A DNA stretch of 64,000 nucleotides from Amycolatopsis acididurans (GCF_012328925.1 NZ_JAAXLS010000002.1:1-64000), one strand, 5' to 3'; positions 17,551 through 26,886 are shown, numbered from the stretch's first letter. Numbers and translations: made by a program. The notes: generated by a model not told the origin, from the sequence alone.

Positions 17551-19092
17551 ATGTCCGACCACGATGTCATCATCATCGGATCCGGCCTCGGCGGCCTGAT
17601 CTGCGGAGCCATGCTCGCCCAGATGGAGGGCAAGAAGGTCCTCGTACTGGAACGTAACGCCGACATCGGCGGCAAGATCATGTCCTATGGCTACCCGCAC
17701 AACCCCGACATCACGGAGGAGGAGTACAAGACCAGCCTCGCCGCGTGCGGGCATTCCAAGATCGTGTACTCCGATCCGGACTTCTCCACGATCATGGAGA
17801 AGCACGGCCTGTTCAAGAACTACATCCTCGACACCGGCTGGCACCAGATGTCGGTCGGGCCGCGCAACCGCTTCGCCCAGATCGCGCAGGCGCTCGGCAA
17901 GAAGATCCCGATCTCGCCGACCGTCGGCTTCCTGTACTACGAGGACGGCCGCTTCCAGCAGATCGGCGCCATCGCCGCGGGCTGGCCGAAGGAGTCGCAG
18001 GACGAGCGCCGCCGCGTGGCGTGGGAGACCTCGCGCATCTCGAAGGAGGAGTCGCACGCCTACGACCACGTGGACTACGACGCCTTCCTGCGTTCGCTGA
18101 CCACCGATCAGCGCGTCATCGACTACTACGGCCTGATGGGCTGCTACTCGGCGGGCCTGAACGACCCCCGGACCGTCTCGGCCGGCGAGATCATCCGCGT
18201 CAACAACATGAACAACATGGCGGGGACGCACTTCCAGAAGGGCGGCGGTGGCGGCGTCGTCACCGGCGGGTTCAAGGTCGTCGCGAACATCTTCGCCGAG
18301 GTCATCACCGATAACGGCGGCGAGATCCTCACGTCGCACCCGGTCCGGGAGATCCTGGTCGAGGGCAACACCGCGGTCGGTGTCCGGGTCAAGACCGACG
18401 CCGGCCTCGAGAAGGAGCTCCGCGCGCCCGTCATCATCAACAACGTGCCGCCGCGGCATCTGGGCCGGGTGCTGCCGGACAAGTACTGGCCGCTGGACTT
18501 CCGTCAGCGCATCGAGTCGCAGTTCCCGCTGTCCGGCTTACTGGGCTTCATGGGGCTGACCGAGCCGATCGAGAAGGGCGACGGCCGCGCGGGCGACTTC
18601 AGCATTCGCAGGCTGCCCGGTACCGAGGACCTCGGCGTCATCGGTGACGCTTCGATCTTCTCGTTCGAGCAGACGAGCGAGGCCGACAAGACCAGGGCGC
18701 CCGAGGGCAAGTGCCTCATGAACACCTGGATCTCGCTGTACCCGAAGAACCCCTTCGGCCCGTCGGAGATCGACAACGACGACCTGATCGCCACCCTGAT
18801 CGACCGGATCTACGACTTCTTCCGCAAGCAGTACCCGCAGTGGGACGACGTCTACGAATGGGGCTACTTCACCAAGGCGAAGGACATGTACGGCATGTCC
18901 ATCTCGCCGGGGCAGCTCGGCGATCGCCGGCTCCCGGTCGTGCACCCGACCTTGAAGAACCTGTTCCACACCGGCGACAACGTGGCCCAGTGGGGCATCG
19001 CGACCGACGGTGTCGGCCACGGCGCTTGCCTCACGGTCGGCGCGGTCACCGGCAAGGACTACACCCACCTGCTGGCGCCCTGGGGCCGCTGA
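17551..19092 (+). CDS. FAD-dependent oxidoreductase, phytoene-desaturase / retinol-saturase-like
   Basis: Flavoprotein of 513 residues. The N-terminus has the dinucleotide fold DVIIIGSGLGGLICGAMLAQ, the ribose-binding Glu in VLVLERN, and GGKIMSYGY. The C-terminus has the second FAD signature LFHTGDNVAQWG with GVGHGACLTVGAV. It is in the same class as the truncated gene at the left edge but not a close copy. Members of this class act on C=C bonds of isoprenoids and other hydrophobic molecules. CGGAGAGAACAACG precedes the ATG. It is the ninth gene of the operon, one base before the quinone-reductase-like gene, which may supply or drain electrons (inference). Confidence 0.85.
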   Translation: MSDHDVIIIGSGLGGLICGAMLAQMEGKKVLVLERNADIGGKIMSYGYPHNPDITEEEYKTSLAACGHSKIVYSDPDFSTIMEKHGLFKNYILDTGWHQMSVGPRNRFAQIAQALGKKIPISPTVGFLYYEDGRFQQIGAIAAGWPKESQDERRRVAWETSRISKEESHAYDHVDYDAFLRSLTTDQRVIDYYGLMGCYSAGLNDPRTVSAGEIIRVNNMNNMAGTHFQKGGGGGVVTGGFKVVANIFAEVITDNGGEILTSHPVREILVEGNTAVGVRVKTDAGLEKELRAPVIINNVPPRHLGRVLPDKYWPLDFRQRIESQFPLSGLLGFMGLTEPIEKGDGRAGDFSIRRLPGTEDLGVIGDASIFSFEQTSEADKTRAPEGKCLMNTWISLYPKNPFGPSEIDNDDLIATLIDRIYDFFRKQYPQWDDVYEWGYFTKAKDMYGMSISPGQLGDRRLPVVHPTLKNLFHTGDNVAQWGIATDGVGHGACLTVGAVTGKDYTHLLAPWGR

Positions 19093-19093
19093 C

Positions 19094-20098
19094 GTGCGGG
19101 CCTACGTGGTCCGGACCGGCTCGGGGAAATGGTCGGCCTCCTGGGAGGAATACCCCGAGCCGGCCTGCCCTCGGGACGGGGTGGTCGTCGAGCCGCGTGC
19201 GGCAGCGCTCGCCTGGAGCGACGTGCTCCAGCAGGAGGGGGGCTACGTCGGTGCGGTCCCGGATCCGCCGTTCGTGTCGGGTCACGAGTTCGCTGGGGCC
19301 ATCGTCGAGGCCGGGCCGGACGCCGGGTTCGCGGTGGGGGAGCGGGTCTTCGGCTTCCTCCCGCGCCCGGCGGCCTTCGCCGACCGGGTCGCGGCGTCGT
19401 CCCGGTTCGTCCGGCGCATCCCGGACGAGCTGACCGATATCGACGCCGCGGCGATCACGACGTCGTTTCTGACCGCTGACGTCGGGCTCTTCACCGTGGG
19501 CGGTCTTGTCCCGGGGCAGTCGGTGCTCGTCCATGCCGCCGCCGGGGGTGTGGGCCGCAGCGCGATCCAGCTGGCCCGCGCCAGCGGCATCGACACCGTC
19601 GTCGCGACGGCCGGGTCCGCCGCCCGGCAGGCGGAGGCTGCCGCGTTGGGTGCCACCCACGTCACCGGTTACGAGGAGTTCCCCGAACTGGTGCGGGAGG
19701 TGACCGCCGGCCGTGGGATCGACGTCGCGCTGGAGTCGGTAGGCGGCGAAGTGTTCGACCGCACCGCGGAGGTGATGGCGCCCCTGGGGCGGCTGGTCAC
19801 GATCGGAGCCTCGTCCGGCACCCCGCCCCGCCGGCTCAAGCTCCCGTTCCTCTGGCAGCGGTCCGTCACCGTGGGCGGGCTGCACGTCGCCAACCTGCTC
19901 GCCGGATCGCCGGACTTGCTGGAGGATTCCTGGCAGCGCGTCCGGCGCCTGCTGGTCAAGGGCGAGCTCGACGCCGGCGTCGGCCTTGTCGTCGATCGTG
20001 ACGGGATCCCGAGCGCCGCGCAGGCGCTCCGTGGCCGGACGGTGTCCGGGCGGGTCGTGATCGACTTCTCCGCCCGCGACACCCGGCCACTTCCCTGA
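19094..20098 (+). CDS. NADPH:quinone-reductase-like medium-chain dehydrogenase
   Basis: Medium-chain dehydrogenase of 334 residues without zinc-ligand cysteines, as in quinone oxidoreductases and 2-enoyl reductases. It has PPFVSGHEFAGAIVEAG in the GroES-like half and the cofactor loop VHAAAGGVGRSAIQLARA, followed by TAGSAARQAEAA. GTG 19094 lies one base after the upstream stop, so the two are translationally linked; the upstream in-frame ATG at 19010 lies inside the previous gene. It is the last gene of the operon. It may reduce an enoyl-CoA or enone intermediate. Confidence 0.82.
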   Translation: MRAYVVRTGSGKWSASWEEYPEPACPRDGVVVEPRAAALAWSDVLQQEGGYVGAVPDPPFVSGHEFAGAIVEAGPDAGFAVGERVFGFLPRPAAFADRVAASSRFVRRIPDELTDIDAAAITTSFLTADVGLFTVGGLVPGQSVLVHAAAGGVGRSAIQLARASGIDTVVATAGSAARQAEAAALGATHVTGYEEFPELVREVTAGRGIDVALESVGGEVFDRTAEVMAPLGRLVTIGASSGTPPRRLKLPFLWQRSVTVGGLHVANLLAGSPDLLEDSWQRVRRLLVKGELDAGVGLVVDRDGIPSAAQALRGRTVSGRVVIDFSARDTRPLP

Positions 20099-20131
20099 TC
20101 GAAAGGGCGGTCGGTGAGTCAGCCGCTTGTG

Positions 20132-20149
20132 GGGAAGCCGGGACTTCCC
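20132..20149. terminator. Hairpin between convergent genes
   Basis: GGGAAG-CCGGGA-CTTCCC inverted repeat in the 63-base gap between the plus-strand quinone reductase gene and the minus-strand TetR gene. No T run, so a weak or factor-assisted terminator. Confidence 0.35.
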
Positions 20150-20161
20150 ATCGCATTGCTG

Positions 20162-20794
20162 TCAGGCGATCGGGGACCCGGAAACGCGGCTGTCGCGGGG
20201 ATCATCGTCTGGCGGGGTGCCCCACCAGAACGCCGGTGCGGCCGCGAGAATCAATCCCAGGTCTCGGCTGATGTCGAGGTCGCGGCCTCGCAGCCAGACC
20301 TCGATGGCGCCGATATTGCCCGCCGCCGCGGAGGCTGCCGCCACCTCGATGCCCCGTTGGCCGGCAGCCGCGACGGCTCCGGGCAGGATTTCGGGGCGGC
20401 GGTTCGCGCGGTTGATCAGCGAGTCGCGGATGAGTGCCTCGAGCCGATCCCGCAGCGGTGCGATCAGGTGTGGGTTCATCGCGTTCCGGTAGATCGCCGC
20501 GCGCGCCACGACATGTTCGAGCAGCGCCGTTTCCGCGGCGACCATCGACGTCCAGATGTCACGATCGGAAGCCGTCTCTTCCGGGCGGGTCTCGGTGATG
20601 GGGGCGACCTCTTCACCGAGGAAGTCGGCAAGCAGGTCAACCGGTGACTTGGCGTGCCGGTAGAAGGTGTCGCGGGTGATCCCGGCAATGCGGCAGAGTT
20701 CGGCGACGCTGACGTCGGCAACAGGCCGGACGGCGGCGAGCTCGTAGAGAGCGGCGCGCAGCCGCTCGCGGGTGCGGCGGAAGCGGGGGTCCAT
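20162..20794 (-). CDS. TetR-family regulator (single module)
   Basis: A 210-residue repressor with the helix-turn-helix at the N-terminus (VSVAELCRIAGITRDTFYRH at about 28-47) and a helical C-terminal ligand domain. It is divergent from the SDR gene at 20913, and a 9-bp-arm inverted repeat lies between them at 20825-20846, very likely its operator. Unlike the three large regulators in this window, it has one TetR module, and its site does not resemble theirs. The start at 20794 is preceded by AGGA about 10 bases upstream. Ligand unknown. Confidence 0.87.
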   Translation of the reverse strand: MDPRFRRTRERLRAALYELAAVRPVADVSVAELCRIAGITRDTFYRHAKSPVDLLADFLGEEVAPITETRPEETASDRDIWTSMVAAETALLEHVVARAAIYRNAMNPHLIAPLRDRLEALIRDSLINRANRRPEILPGAVAAAGQRGIEVAAASAAAGNIGAIEVWLRGRDLDISRDLGLILAAAPAFWWGTPPDDDPRDSRVSGSPIA

Positions 20795-20824
20795 GCTGCT
20801 CGATCCTAACCACGCTTCGCGCCT

Positions 20825-20846
20825 CTATCTGACGTGTGTCAGATAG
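20825..20846. promoter_or_regulatory. Type C operator, perfect inverted repeat between tetR and SDR
   Basis: CTATCTGAC - GTGT - GTCAGATAG: perfect 9-base arms with a 4-base spacer, 31 bases upstream of the TetR start and about 66 bases before the SDR start. Size and position are typical of a TetR operator that represses both divergent genes. Confidence 0.75.
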
Positions 20847-20912
20847 AATGAGTGGGCCGGGACGGAGCCGCGCAGTGGGGCGCGGCCGGCCGGCTCGGAG
20901 AGGAGGCGCGAA

Positions 20913-21647
20913 ATGCGGCGGCTTGACGGAAAGGTCGCGATCATCACCGGGGGTGCGCAGGGGCAGGGGGCCGCACATGCCCGGCGCATGCTCACCGAGG
21001 GCGCGGCCGTGGTCATCAGCGACATCAACAATGAGCTGGGGCACCAGACCGCGCGGGAGATCGGCGGCAAGATCACTTTCGTTCAGCAGGATGTGACGGA
21101 GGCCGCGGACTGGGCAACCGTGATCAAGGCGGCGGAAGAGGCGTTCGGGCGGGTTGACATCTTGGTCAACAACGCCGCGATCGACCTGCAGAAGTCCTTG
21201 GAGGACATGACCGAGGACGAATACCGGCGGGTCATCGAGGTCAACCAGAACAGCGTCTTCCTCGGCATGAAGGCAGCGATCGAGCCGATGAAGCGCGCGG
21301 GTGGTGGCTCGATCGTCAACATCTCCTCGATCGTCGGCATGCATGCCGTGAGCTCGCTCCGTTTCGCCTACGCGGCGGCCAAGTTCGCGCTGCGCGGCAT
21401 GACGAAGGTCGCTTCGATCGAGCTCGCGCAGTACGGTATCCGCGTCAACACCGTGCATCCCGGTTTCGTGGACACGCCGATGCTCGCTTCGGCGACGCAC
21501 ACCGAGCGCCTGAAGAGCGTTCCGCTGGGCCGCGCCGCCAATGTCGACGAGATCTCCCAACTGGTCGCGTTCCTCGCCTCAGATGAATCGAGCTACATCA
21601 CCGGCACCGAGCACCTCGTCGACGGCGGGCTTTCCCACGGTTGGTGA
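20913..21647 (+). CDS. Short-chain dehydrogenase/reductase (hydroxysteroid-dehydrogenase-like)
   Basis: Classical SDR of 244 residues. NAD-binding TGGAQGQGAAHAR, NNAA in LVNNAAID, catalytic Ser139 (VNISSIVG), and Tyr153/Lys157 in YAAAKFAL are all present; an acidic residue follows beta-2 (VISDINN), favouring NAD(H). The family includes 3-alpha/20-beta-hydroxysteroid dehydrogenases and 3-oxoacyl reductases. It is regulated by the divergent TetR. Its last 42 bases are repeated 2.6 kb downstream, after the LuxR-type gene. Confidence 0.88.
   Translation: MRRLDGKVAIITGGAQGQGAAHARRMLTEGAAVVISDINNELGHQTAREIGGKITFVQQDVTEAADWATVIKAAEEAFGRVDILVNNAAIDLQKSLEDMTEDEYRRVIEVNQNSVFLGMKAAIEPMKRAGGGSIVNISSIVGMHAVSSLRFAYAAAKFALRGMTKVASIELAQYGIRVNTVHPGFVDTPMLASATHTERLKSVPLGRAANVDEISQLVAFLASDESSYITGTEHLVDGGLSHGW
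21606..21647 (+). repeat. Direct repeat copy 1 (3' end of the SDR gene)
   Basis: The final 42 bases of the SDR gene, encoding EHLVDGGLSHGW and the stop. They recur with one mismatch at 24265-24306. Confidence 0.8.
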
Positions 21648-21923
21648 GTCGCCGAGGCCCGGGCAGGCGACCGCCATCGGATCGCACGGGTTCTGGGTAA
21701 CGGCCAACGGGCGGCCGCGACATCATCGTGGCCCCGCCGCGGGAGGGCGAGACACTGCATGCCGCCGGCTTGGTGACGAGCAACGGCCCGTGGGTTCGGG
21801 CAGGCCGAACTGGCCGACAGCGCTCATGTTCACGTCACGCATCTTCGCTCGGCCACACCTGGAGCCGCGGTTGCCCCGCGTACGATGTGTGGATTGACGG
21901 GCACTGGGCATCGAGGCGGCACT

Positions 21924-24245
21924 ATGGCCAAGAGCACCCGGGGGGAGACAGGGCAAGCTGCCCGCCGAGCTGACCAGCATGGTCGGGCGGCGGGCGGAAA
22001 GCGGCGAGATCAAGCGGCTACTGTCGGCGTCGCCTCTGGTGACGTTGACCGGCACCGGTGGGGTGGGTAAGACCCGCCTGGCTCTGCACGTCGCACGGCA
22101 GTTGCAGTCGGCCTTCACGGACGGCGCGTGGCTGGTGCCGCTCGCCGAGCTGACACAGCCGGATCTGCTCCCGTTGACCGTGATGTCGGTGATTTCCCGC
22201 CCGGAGGGTAGTGCGGGAATCGGTGTCGCGGAGCTGTCGGACTATCTGCGCGATCGGCACTTGCTGCTGGTGCTGGACAACTGCGAGCACATGGTCGAGG
22301 CGTGCGCGAAGCTCATCACGGACCTGTTGCGCAACTGCCCGCACCTGAAAGTGCTGGCCACCAGCCGGGAACAGTTGCGCATCGAGGGGGAGGTGCTGTT
22401 CGAGGTACAGCCGTTGTCGGTCCCGACGAATGGGGACGCGACAGCGTGGCCGGACAGGTACGACGCCGTCCGCCTGTTCGTCGAGCGAGCGTCGTCCGTG
22501 CGTGGGGACTTCTCGCTTTCGCCGGAGCAGGAGCGGTCCGTGTGTGCCCTGTGCCGGCATCTGGACGGGCTGCCCCTGACGATCGAGCTGGCCGCGATCC
22601 GCAGCCGCGCGCTGTCGATCGACGAACTGCTGACCCGCCAGAACGACCGCTTCAGCGTGTTGACCCTCGGTAACCGCACCGCCCCACGTCGTCACCGAAC
22701 GTTACGCGCGGTGGTGGATTACAGCTACGAGATGTGCTCGCCCGAGGCCCGGCGGCTGTGGGCGCGGATGTCGACGTTTGCCGGCGGCGCCGACCTGAAC
22801 GCGGTCGAAGCCGTGTGCGCCGGGCCCGGCCTGACGGCGGCGAGTATCTCGCAGGCGTTGTCGGAGCTGGTCGACAAATCGATCGTGACGTTCGACGGCA
22901 GCCGCTATCGAATGTTGGAGACGATCCGCGAGTACGGGCGGGCGCGGCTGCGGGACTTAGACGAGCAGCAGCTCGCCCCGCTCGCCCACCGCGACTACTT
23001 TGCCCAACTCGCCGAGGACCTGGCCGCCGACTCCTTCGGCCCGGACCAGGCCGCATTGCTCGGACGGGCGCTCGCCGACCAGGCCAACCTCCGTGCGGCG
23101 CTGGAGTTCTGCCTCACCCAGCCCGGCGAAGCAACCGTCGGCCTGCGGATCGCGGGCCGGTTGTGGCACTTCTGGGCCGGCTGCGGCCTGCAGGTCGAGG
23201 GGCGGCACTGGCTCGATCGGCTGCTGGCCGCCGACACCGAGCCGACCAGGGAACGCGTCCGGGCGCTGTGGATCAACGCCTGGCTCGCCATCACCGGCGG
23301 CGACCCGGTGGCCGGTTGCCGCTGCTGGACGAGTGCGACCAGCTCGCCGCGGCGCTCGGCGACCTGGACGGCGCGGCCCACGCCAGCTTTGTGCGCGGTC
23401 TGGCCGCAAGCTTCCTCGGCCAGCACGAGCAGGGCATCGCCCACTTCGAAGAAGCGGTGCGGCTGGGACGGCGGCTGCCCGCGGCCGACGCTGTCCTGGC
23501 CGAAGCGCTGATCCACCTCGGCGCGGTGCGGTGCTACGAGAAGCAGCTGGTGTCCGCGATCGATGTGCTCGAGGAAGGCAGGCAGCTCTGCGCCCGCCAC
23601 GGTGAACACTGGCTGCTGTCATGGTGCGAGATCCTGCTGGGGCTTGCCGCGCACCTCGGCGGCCGGCAGGCCGACGCGAGCACCCTGCTCACCCAAGGAC
23701 TCACCCGCAAGCACGCGGTCGGTGACCCGCTCGGGATCAGCTTCGCCCTCGAGTTCCTTGGCTGGCATGCGATCGACAGCGGCGACGCCGAGCGGGGCGT
23801 CCGGCTGATCGGCGCCAGCGAGGCGGTGGCCGAGCCACTCGGCGCGCACCTCGTCGGCTACCCGCAGCTGCGCGAGTGGCACGGTGACCACACACGTCAC
23901 GCGCGCGAATCGCTGGGGCAGCGTGCCTTCGACAAGGCGCTGGAGGTCGGGCGCGGCCTGGGGAGGGACCGCGCGGTCGCGTACGCCTCGGGGAAAGCCA
24001 CCTCCACCGGCCCGGGCCCGGCGGGGGACCGCGAGGACCTGCCCCTCACGCCACGGGAACGCGAGATCGCCGAGCTGGTGGCGAGCGGGAAGACCAACAG
24101 GCAGATCGCCGAGGAGCTGGTGATCGCGGTGCGCACGGTCGACACCCACGTGGAGAACATCCTGACCAAGCTCGGGTTCACCTCCCGCGTCCAGGTCGCC
24201 GCCCTGCTCACCGCCCGGGCCGGCGGCATTGACGCACGCTCGTAG
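21924..24245 (+). pseudogene. LuxR-family ATPase regulator broken by two frameshifts
   Basis: Large regulator of the AAA/NB-ARC plus LuxR type: P-loop TGTGGVGKTRLALH, Walker B LLLVLDNCEH, the ATSREQLRI sensor, a TPR-like middle, and a C-terminal LuxR helix-turn-helix (TPREREIAELVASGKTNRQI, then VDTHVENILTKLG). The natural start is ATG 21924 behind GAGGCGG, but the reading frame changes at a run of six G (21940-21945). The middle part (LPAELTSMVGRR onward, from about 21945) is in another frame, open to about 23312. There a second shift returns to the starting frame, which runs to the stop at 24245. One extra G and one missing base would restore a single chain of about 770 residues. The shifts could be real decay or assembly errors. 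The longest uninterrupted piece starts at ATG 21979. Confidence 0.75.
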
Positions 24246-24264
24246 TACTCCGGTCGCGCTGATC

Positions 24265-24306
24265 ACCGAGCACCTCGTCGACGGCGGGCTTTCCCGCGGT
24301 TGGTGA
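24265..24306 (+). repeat. Direct repeat copy 2 (orphan SDR 3' end)
   Basis: Matches 41 of 42 bases of the SDR gene end at 21606-21647 (reads GLSRGW instead of GLSHGW before the stop). Upstream sequence is not SDR-like, so it is an orphan fragment between the LuxR-type gene and a tandem TetR gene. Confidence 0.8.
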
Positions 24307-24346
24307 CTTGCCAGGACCGCGAGCCGGTACGTGGGCCGGCGGTGTC

Positions 24347-25567
24347 CTACTCGCTCGCCGGTCGATTCCCGGTGAGGACAGCCGTGGCCACGGCGCGGAT
24401 CTCGGCCGAGATGGCAGGCCGGGTGTGGAGGTGGCCAAGGCGCGCGACGTCATCGATCACGGTCAGCGCGATGTGCGCGCGGATCCGCGCGGTCCGTTGC
24501 TCCACGTCCGGGTGCTCGGACGTCAAAGCATCGGTCCAGTCCGTGACCCTGACGCGCAATGCGTTCTTGACCTGGCGCTGGGAGTCCGGCGGGAGGTTGA
24601 TCGCCTCGGAGACATAGATTCCGACCAGCCGGCGGTTGCGGAGGCAGAAGTCGGCGTACGTGCCGATCAACCCGGCCAGTGAATGGTCCTGCTCGCCCGC
24701 GCGGTCGTCGTGCTCCGCGGCGAGGCGTTCGGTTGCTTGGTCGAATGCCGCGACGAGGATGTCGGCCTTCGTGGGGAAGTGGTGGTAGATGCTCGGCCCG
24801 GTGATGCCGATAGAGGAGCCAATGTCGTCGATGCTCACCGCCGAGTAGCCCTGACGGAAGAACAACTCGATGGCTGCGTCGAGCAGTTCGTCCCGCCGCG
24901 AGTCCGCGGGGTCCTGTGGAGCGGTTGTCCTTCGCCTGCCGGCTCGGCTCTGCGCAGGCATCGGCGCCACCGGCATGGGCATCAGGAGAATCGCCATCGC
25001 CGCACCGGCCAGTTCGGCGGCGACCAGGGACCGCGGCGCGGACCGGGGCAAGGAAGGGCCTGCCAGGGCCGATGTGGCCGCCGTGACGAGTAGTCGAGCG
25101 TCCTTGAGGCCGAGCCCGGGGCGACGCCGGCGGAGACGGCGGGCGAACTCGTCGATCACACGATCGAACTGGCGCTGGATCTCCGCGTGCGAGTCAGCAG
25201 TCAGGAAGCGAGCCTCCCGCTGAAGCAGTGTCCACAGGTACGGCCGGTCGAGCACCAGGTCGGCGATCGCGGCGACCATCTGCTCGAGTGACTCGTCGGC
25301 GGTACGGGCGAGTGTCGCCTCGACCTGGTCCATGCCGTGTGCGATCGCGCCGGCCAGAAGGGCCTGCTTGTTGCGGAAATGCCGGTAGACCGCCGGCGCT
25401 GTCACCCCGGTGTCGGCCGCGACGTCCGCCAGCCCGACACGGTGGTAGCCGAGGTCCTGGAACCGGCGCGCGGCCGCCTCCGCCAGTCGGGCCCGGCGTT
25501 CGGCGGCGGTGAGGCGTGCCGCCGTCACCGGTGCGCTCTTGTACGCGGCCAACTCCCTGCCTTTCAT
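24347..25567 (-). CDS. Tandem TetR regulator (Mce3R-like) 2
   Basis: About 406 residues with two TetR modules. The first helix-turn-helix contains ARRFQDLGYHRVGLADVAAD and AVYRHFRNKQALLAG, close to regulator 1 at 7314. The second contains AIELFFRQGYSAVSIDDIGS and SIYHHFPTKADILVAAF. The start is uncertain: the ATG at 25567 (MKGRELAAY) has no strong ribosome site, and a TTG at 25654 is possible. It is divergent from the thioesterase gene at 25843, with a Type A operator in between. Likely autoregulated, with an acyl-CoA-type ligand (inference). Confidence 0.87.
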   Translation of the reverse strand: MKGRELAAYKSAPVTAARLTAAERRARLAEAAARRFQDLGYHRVGLADVAADTGVTAPAVYRHFRNKQALLAGAIAHGMDQVEATLARTADESLEQMVAAIADLVLDRPYLWTLLQREARFLTADSHAEIQRQFDRVIDEFARRLRRRRPGLGLKDARLLVTAATSALAGPSLPRSAPRSLVAAELAGAAMAILLMPMPVAPMPAQSRAGRRRTTAPQDPADSRRDELLDAAIELFFRQGYSAVSIDDIGSSIGITGPSIYHHFPTKADILVAAFDQATERLAAEHDDRAGEQDHSLAGLIGTYADFCLRNRRLVGIYVSEAINLPPDSQRQVKNALRVRVTDWTDALTSEHPDVEQRTARIRAHIALTVIDDVARLGHLHTRPAISAEIRAVATAVLTGNRPASE

Positions 25568-25783
25568 GTCGAAGCCGGAGGGTGCCCGGTCGTCGCTGCC
25601 TATTGTCCCGCTTGACGCGGCTGTCAGGGTGCCGGGGGATTGACGGGCGCTCAATCGCCGGGTGAGCCACTGCGAGGCTCGACCAGCCGCGTGCGCCGCG
25701 GCGGTGGTGCCCGAATGGGATCTCTGCCTGGTCCGCGTGCGACCGATGTGTGTTGACCACCCGCCGATCGAGGACCGCTCAGC

Positions 25784-25799
25784 TAGTGAATGTTAACTC
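25784..25799. promoter_or_regulatory. Type A operator before the thioesterase gene
   Basis: TAGTGAATGTTAACTC, one base different from the copy at 8561. It is about 44 bases upstream of the thioesterase ATG, in the divergent gap shared with tandem TetR 2. Confidence 0.6.
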
Positions 25800-25842
25800 A
25801 CCTATCCTTGCGGGGACGGGTAGGCGCCTTTGGAGGAGTGCG

Positions 25843-26682
25843 ATGTCTTTGCTGTGTGCGGGCGATGGGGAGTTGGTGCGGGGCGCGTCGCTGGAGTGTG
25901 TGCCTGGCGTCGTGGAGCGACATTTCGGCCTGACCGCCTGCCGGACGGAGGGCAAGCTGCTCCAGTCGGTCTCGCACGTTGGCCCGTGGATGGACAGCGC
26001 TCACGGCGGCCAGCAGGCCGGCGCGGCCGGCGTGCAGTTCGATCACGTCATGGGGGAAGCCCTGTATGCCGTCGCGCCCGCCGAGCACTGGGCGCTCACG
26101 ACAGAACTCACGTTCGACATCGTCGTGGCCCCAGGCTGGGAGACCGAGACGCTGCACGTCAACGGCTGGGTGACCGACAGCGGGCCGCGAGGCGGGTTCG
26201 CGCAGGCCGAGTTGGTCGACCAGCGTGGCGCGCTGCTCGCCGTCGGTACTACGCGGGTCCAATACGTTCCGGCCCGGACGCCGCAGGAGAAGGTCGAAAC
26301 CGGTGAGGCCAACGGTGATGAGCGGCCGTCGGCCGTGAACTTCGCCGCGCACCTGGGTGTCCGGCTGGGCGCGGAAAACGGCGATCCACGCGCGGATCTC
26401 GTGGAGCCAGGACTCTGGACGAACGACTACGGGGTGCTGCACGGCGGAGTGTGGGCGAGCATTGTCGAGCTCGCGGCGGGCGAAGTGTTGGCGGACACTG
26501 GCCTGCGGACAGCTCATGTCCATGTCAGTTACCTGCGGTCACCTGGGCTCGGGTCTCCGGTGTCCGCGATAGCCAGACCCGTTCATGCCGGTCGCTCTTT
26601 CGGTGTGGTCGAGGTGACCGGACGGGATGGATCCGGGCGCCCGTGTGTTACCGCGACCGTGACGGGGCGGCGTGCGGACTGA
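25843..26682 (+). CDS. Double-hotdog acyl-CoA thioesterase-like protein
   Basis: A 279-residue protein with two hotdog-like halves. The second half carries the PaaI/4HBT pattern YGVLHGGVWASIVELAAGE, where the HGG turn and the Glu on the central helix are typical. The first half has DSAHGGQQAG and a matching central segment. Such proteins hydrolyse or bind acyl-CoA. GGAGGAG precedes the ATG at 25843, which sets the start. It stands alone behind a Type A operator, divergent from tandem TetR 2, so it probably releases free acid or relieves CoA limitation in this pathway (inference). Confidence 0.75.
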   Translation: MSLLCAGDGELVRGASLECVPGVVERHFGLTACRTEGKLLQSVSHVGPWMDSAHGGQQAGAAGVQFDHVMGEALYAVAPAEHWALTTELTFDIVVAPGWETETLHVNGWVTDSGPRGGFAQAELVDQRGALLAVGTTRVQYVPARTPQEKVETGEANGDERPSAVNFAAHLGVRLGAENGDPRADLVEPGLWTNDYGVLHGGVWASIVELAAGEVLADTGLRTAHVHVSYLRSPGLGSPVSAIARPVHAGRSFGVVEVTGRDGSGRPCVTATVTGRRAD

Positions 26683-26833
26683 GACGACGCGCCCGCCACC
26701 GCGAACGCTTACGCGGCACAGATTTCCCGGATGCCCAGGTCCGCCATCGCCTATGTGAAGGCGGCGGTGGACGCGCCAGGGCAAGACGCGAGCCGCCGGC
26801 TGGCCGCGTTGGGGCAGGCGGCGTGCACCCGGC

Positions 26834-26877
26834 AGGCGTCGATGCCCGACGCCTGACTAGCACCCGCGTTCGGGTGC
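26834..26877. terminator. Two consecutive hairpins between convergent genes
   Basis: AGGCGTC-GATGCCC-GACGCCT at 26834-26854, and GCACCCG-CGTT-CGGGTGC at 26860-26877, in the gap between the plus-strand thioesterase gene and the minus-strand NTF2-like gene. They suit a bidirectional terminator, though no T run is present. Confidence 0.5.
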
Positions 26878-26886
26878 GCTCGGCGC

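Noticed and set aside
25194..25760. Minus-strand frame over the start of tandem TetR 2
   Set aside because: Arg/Gly-rich shadow; the true regulator is in another frame of the same strand with clear TetR motifs.
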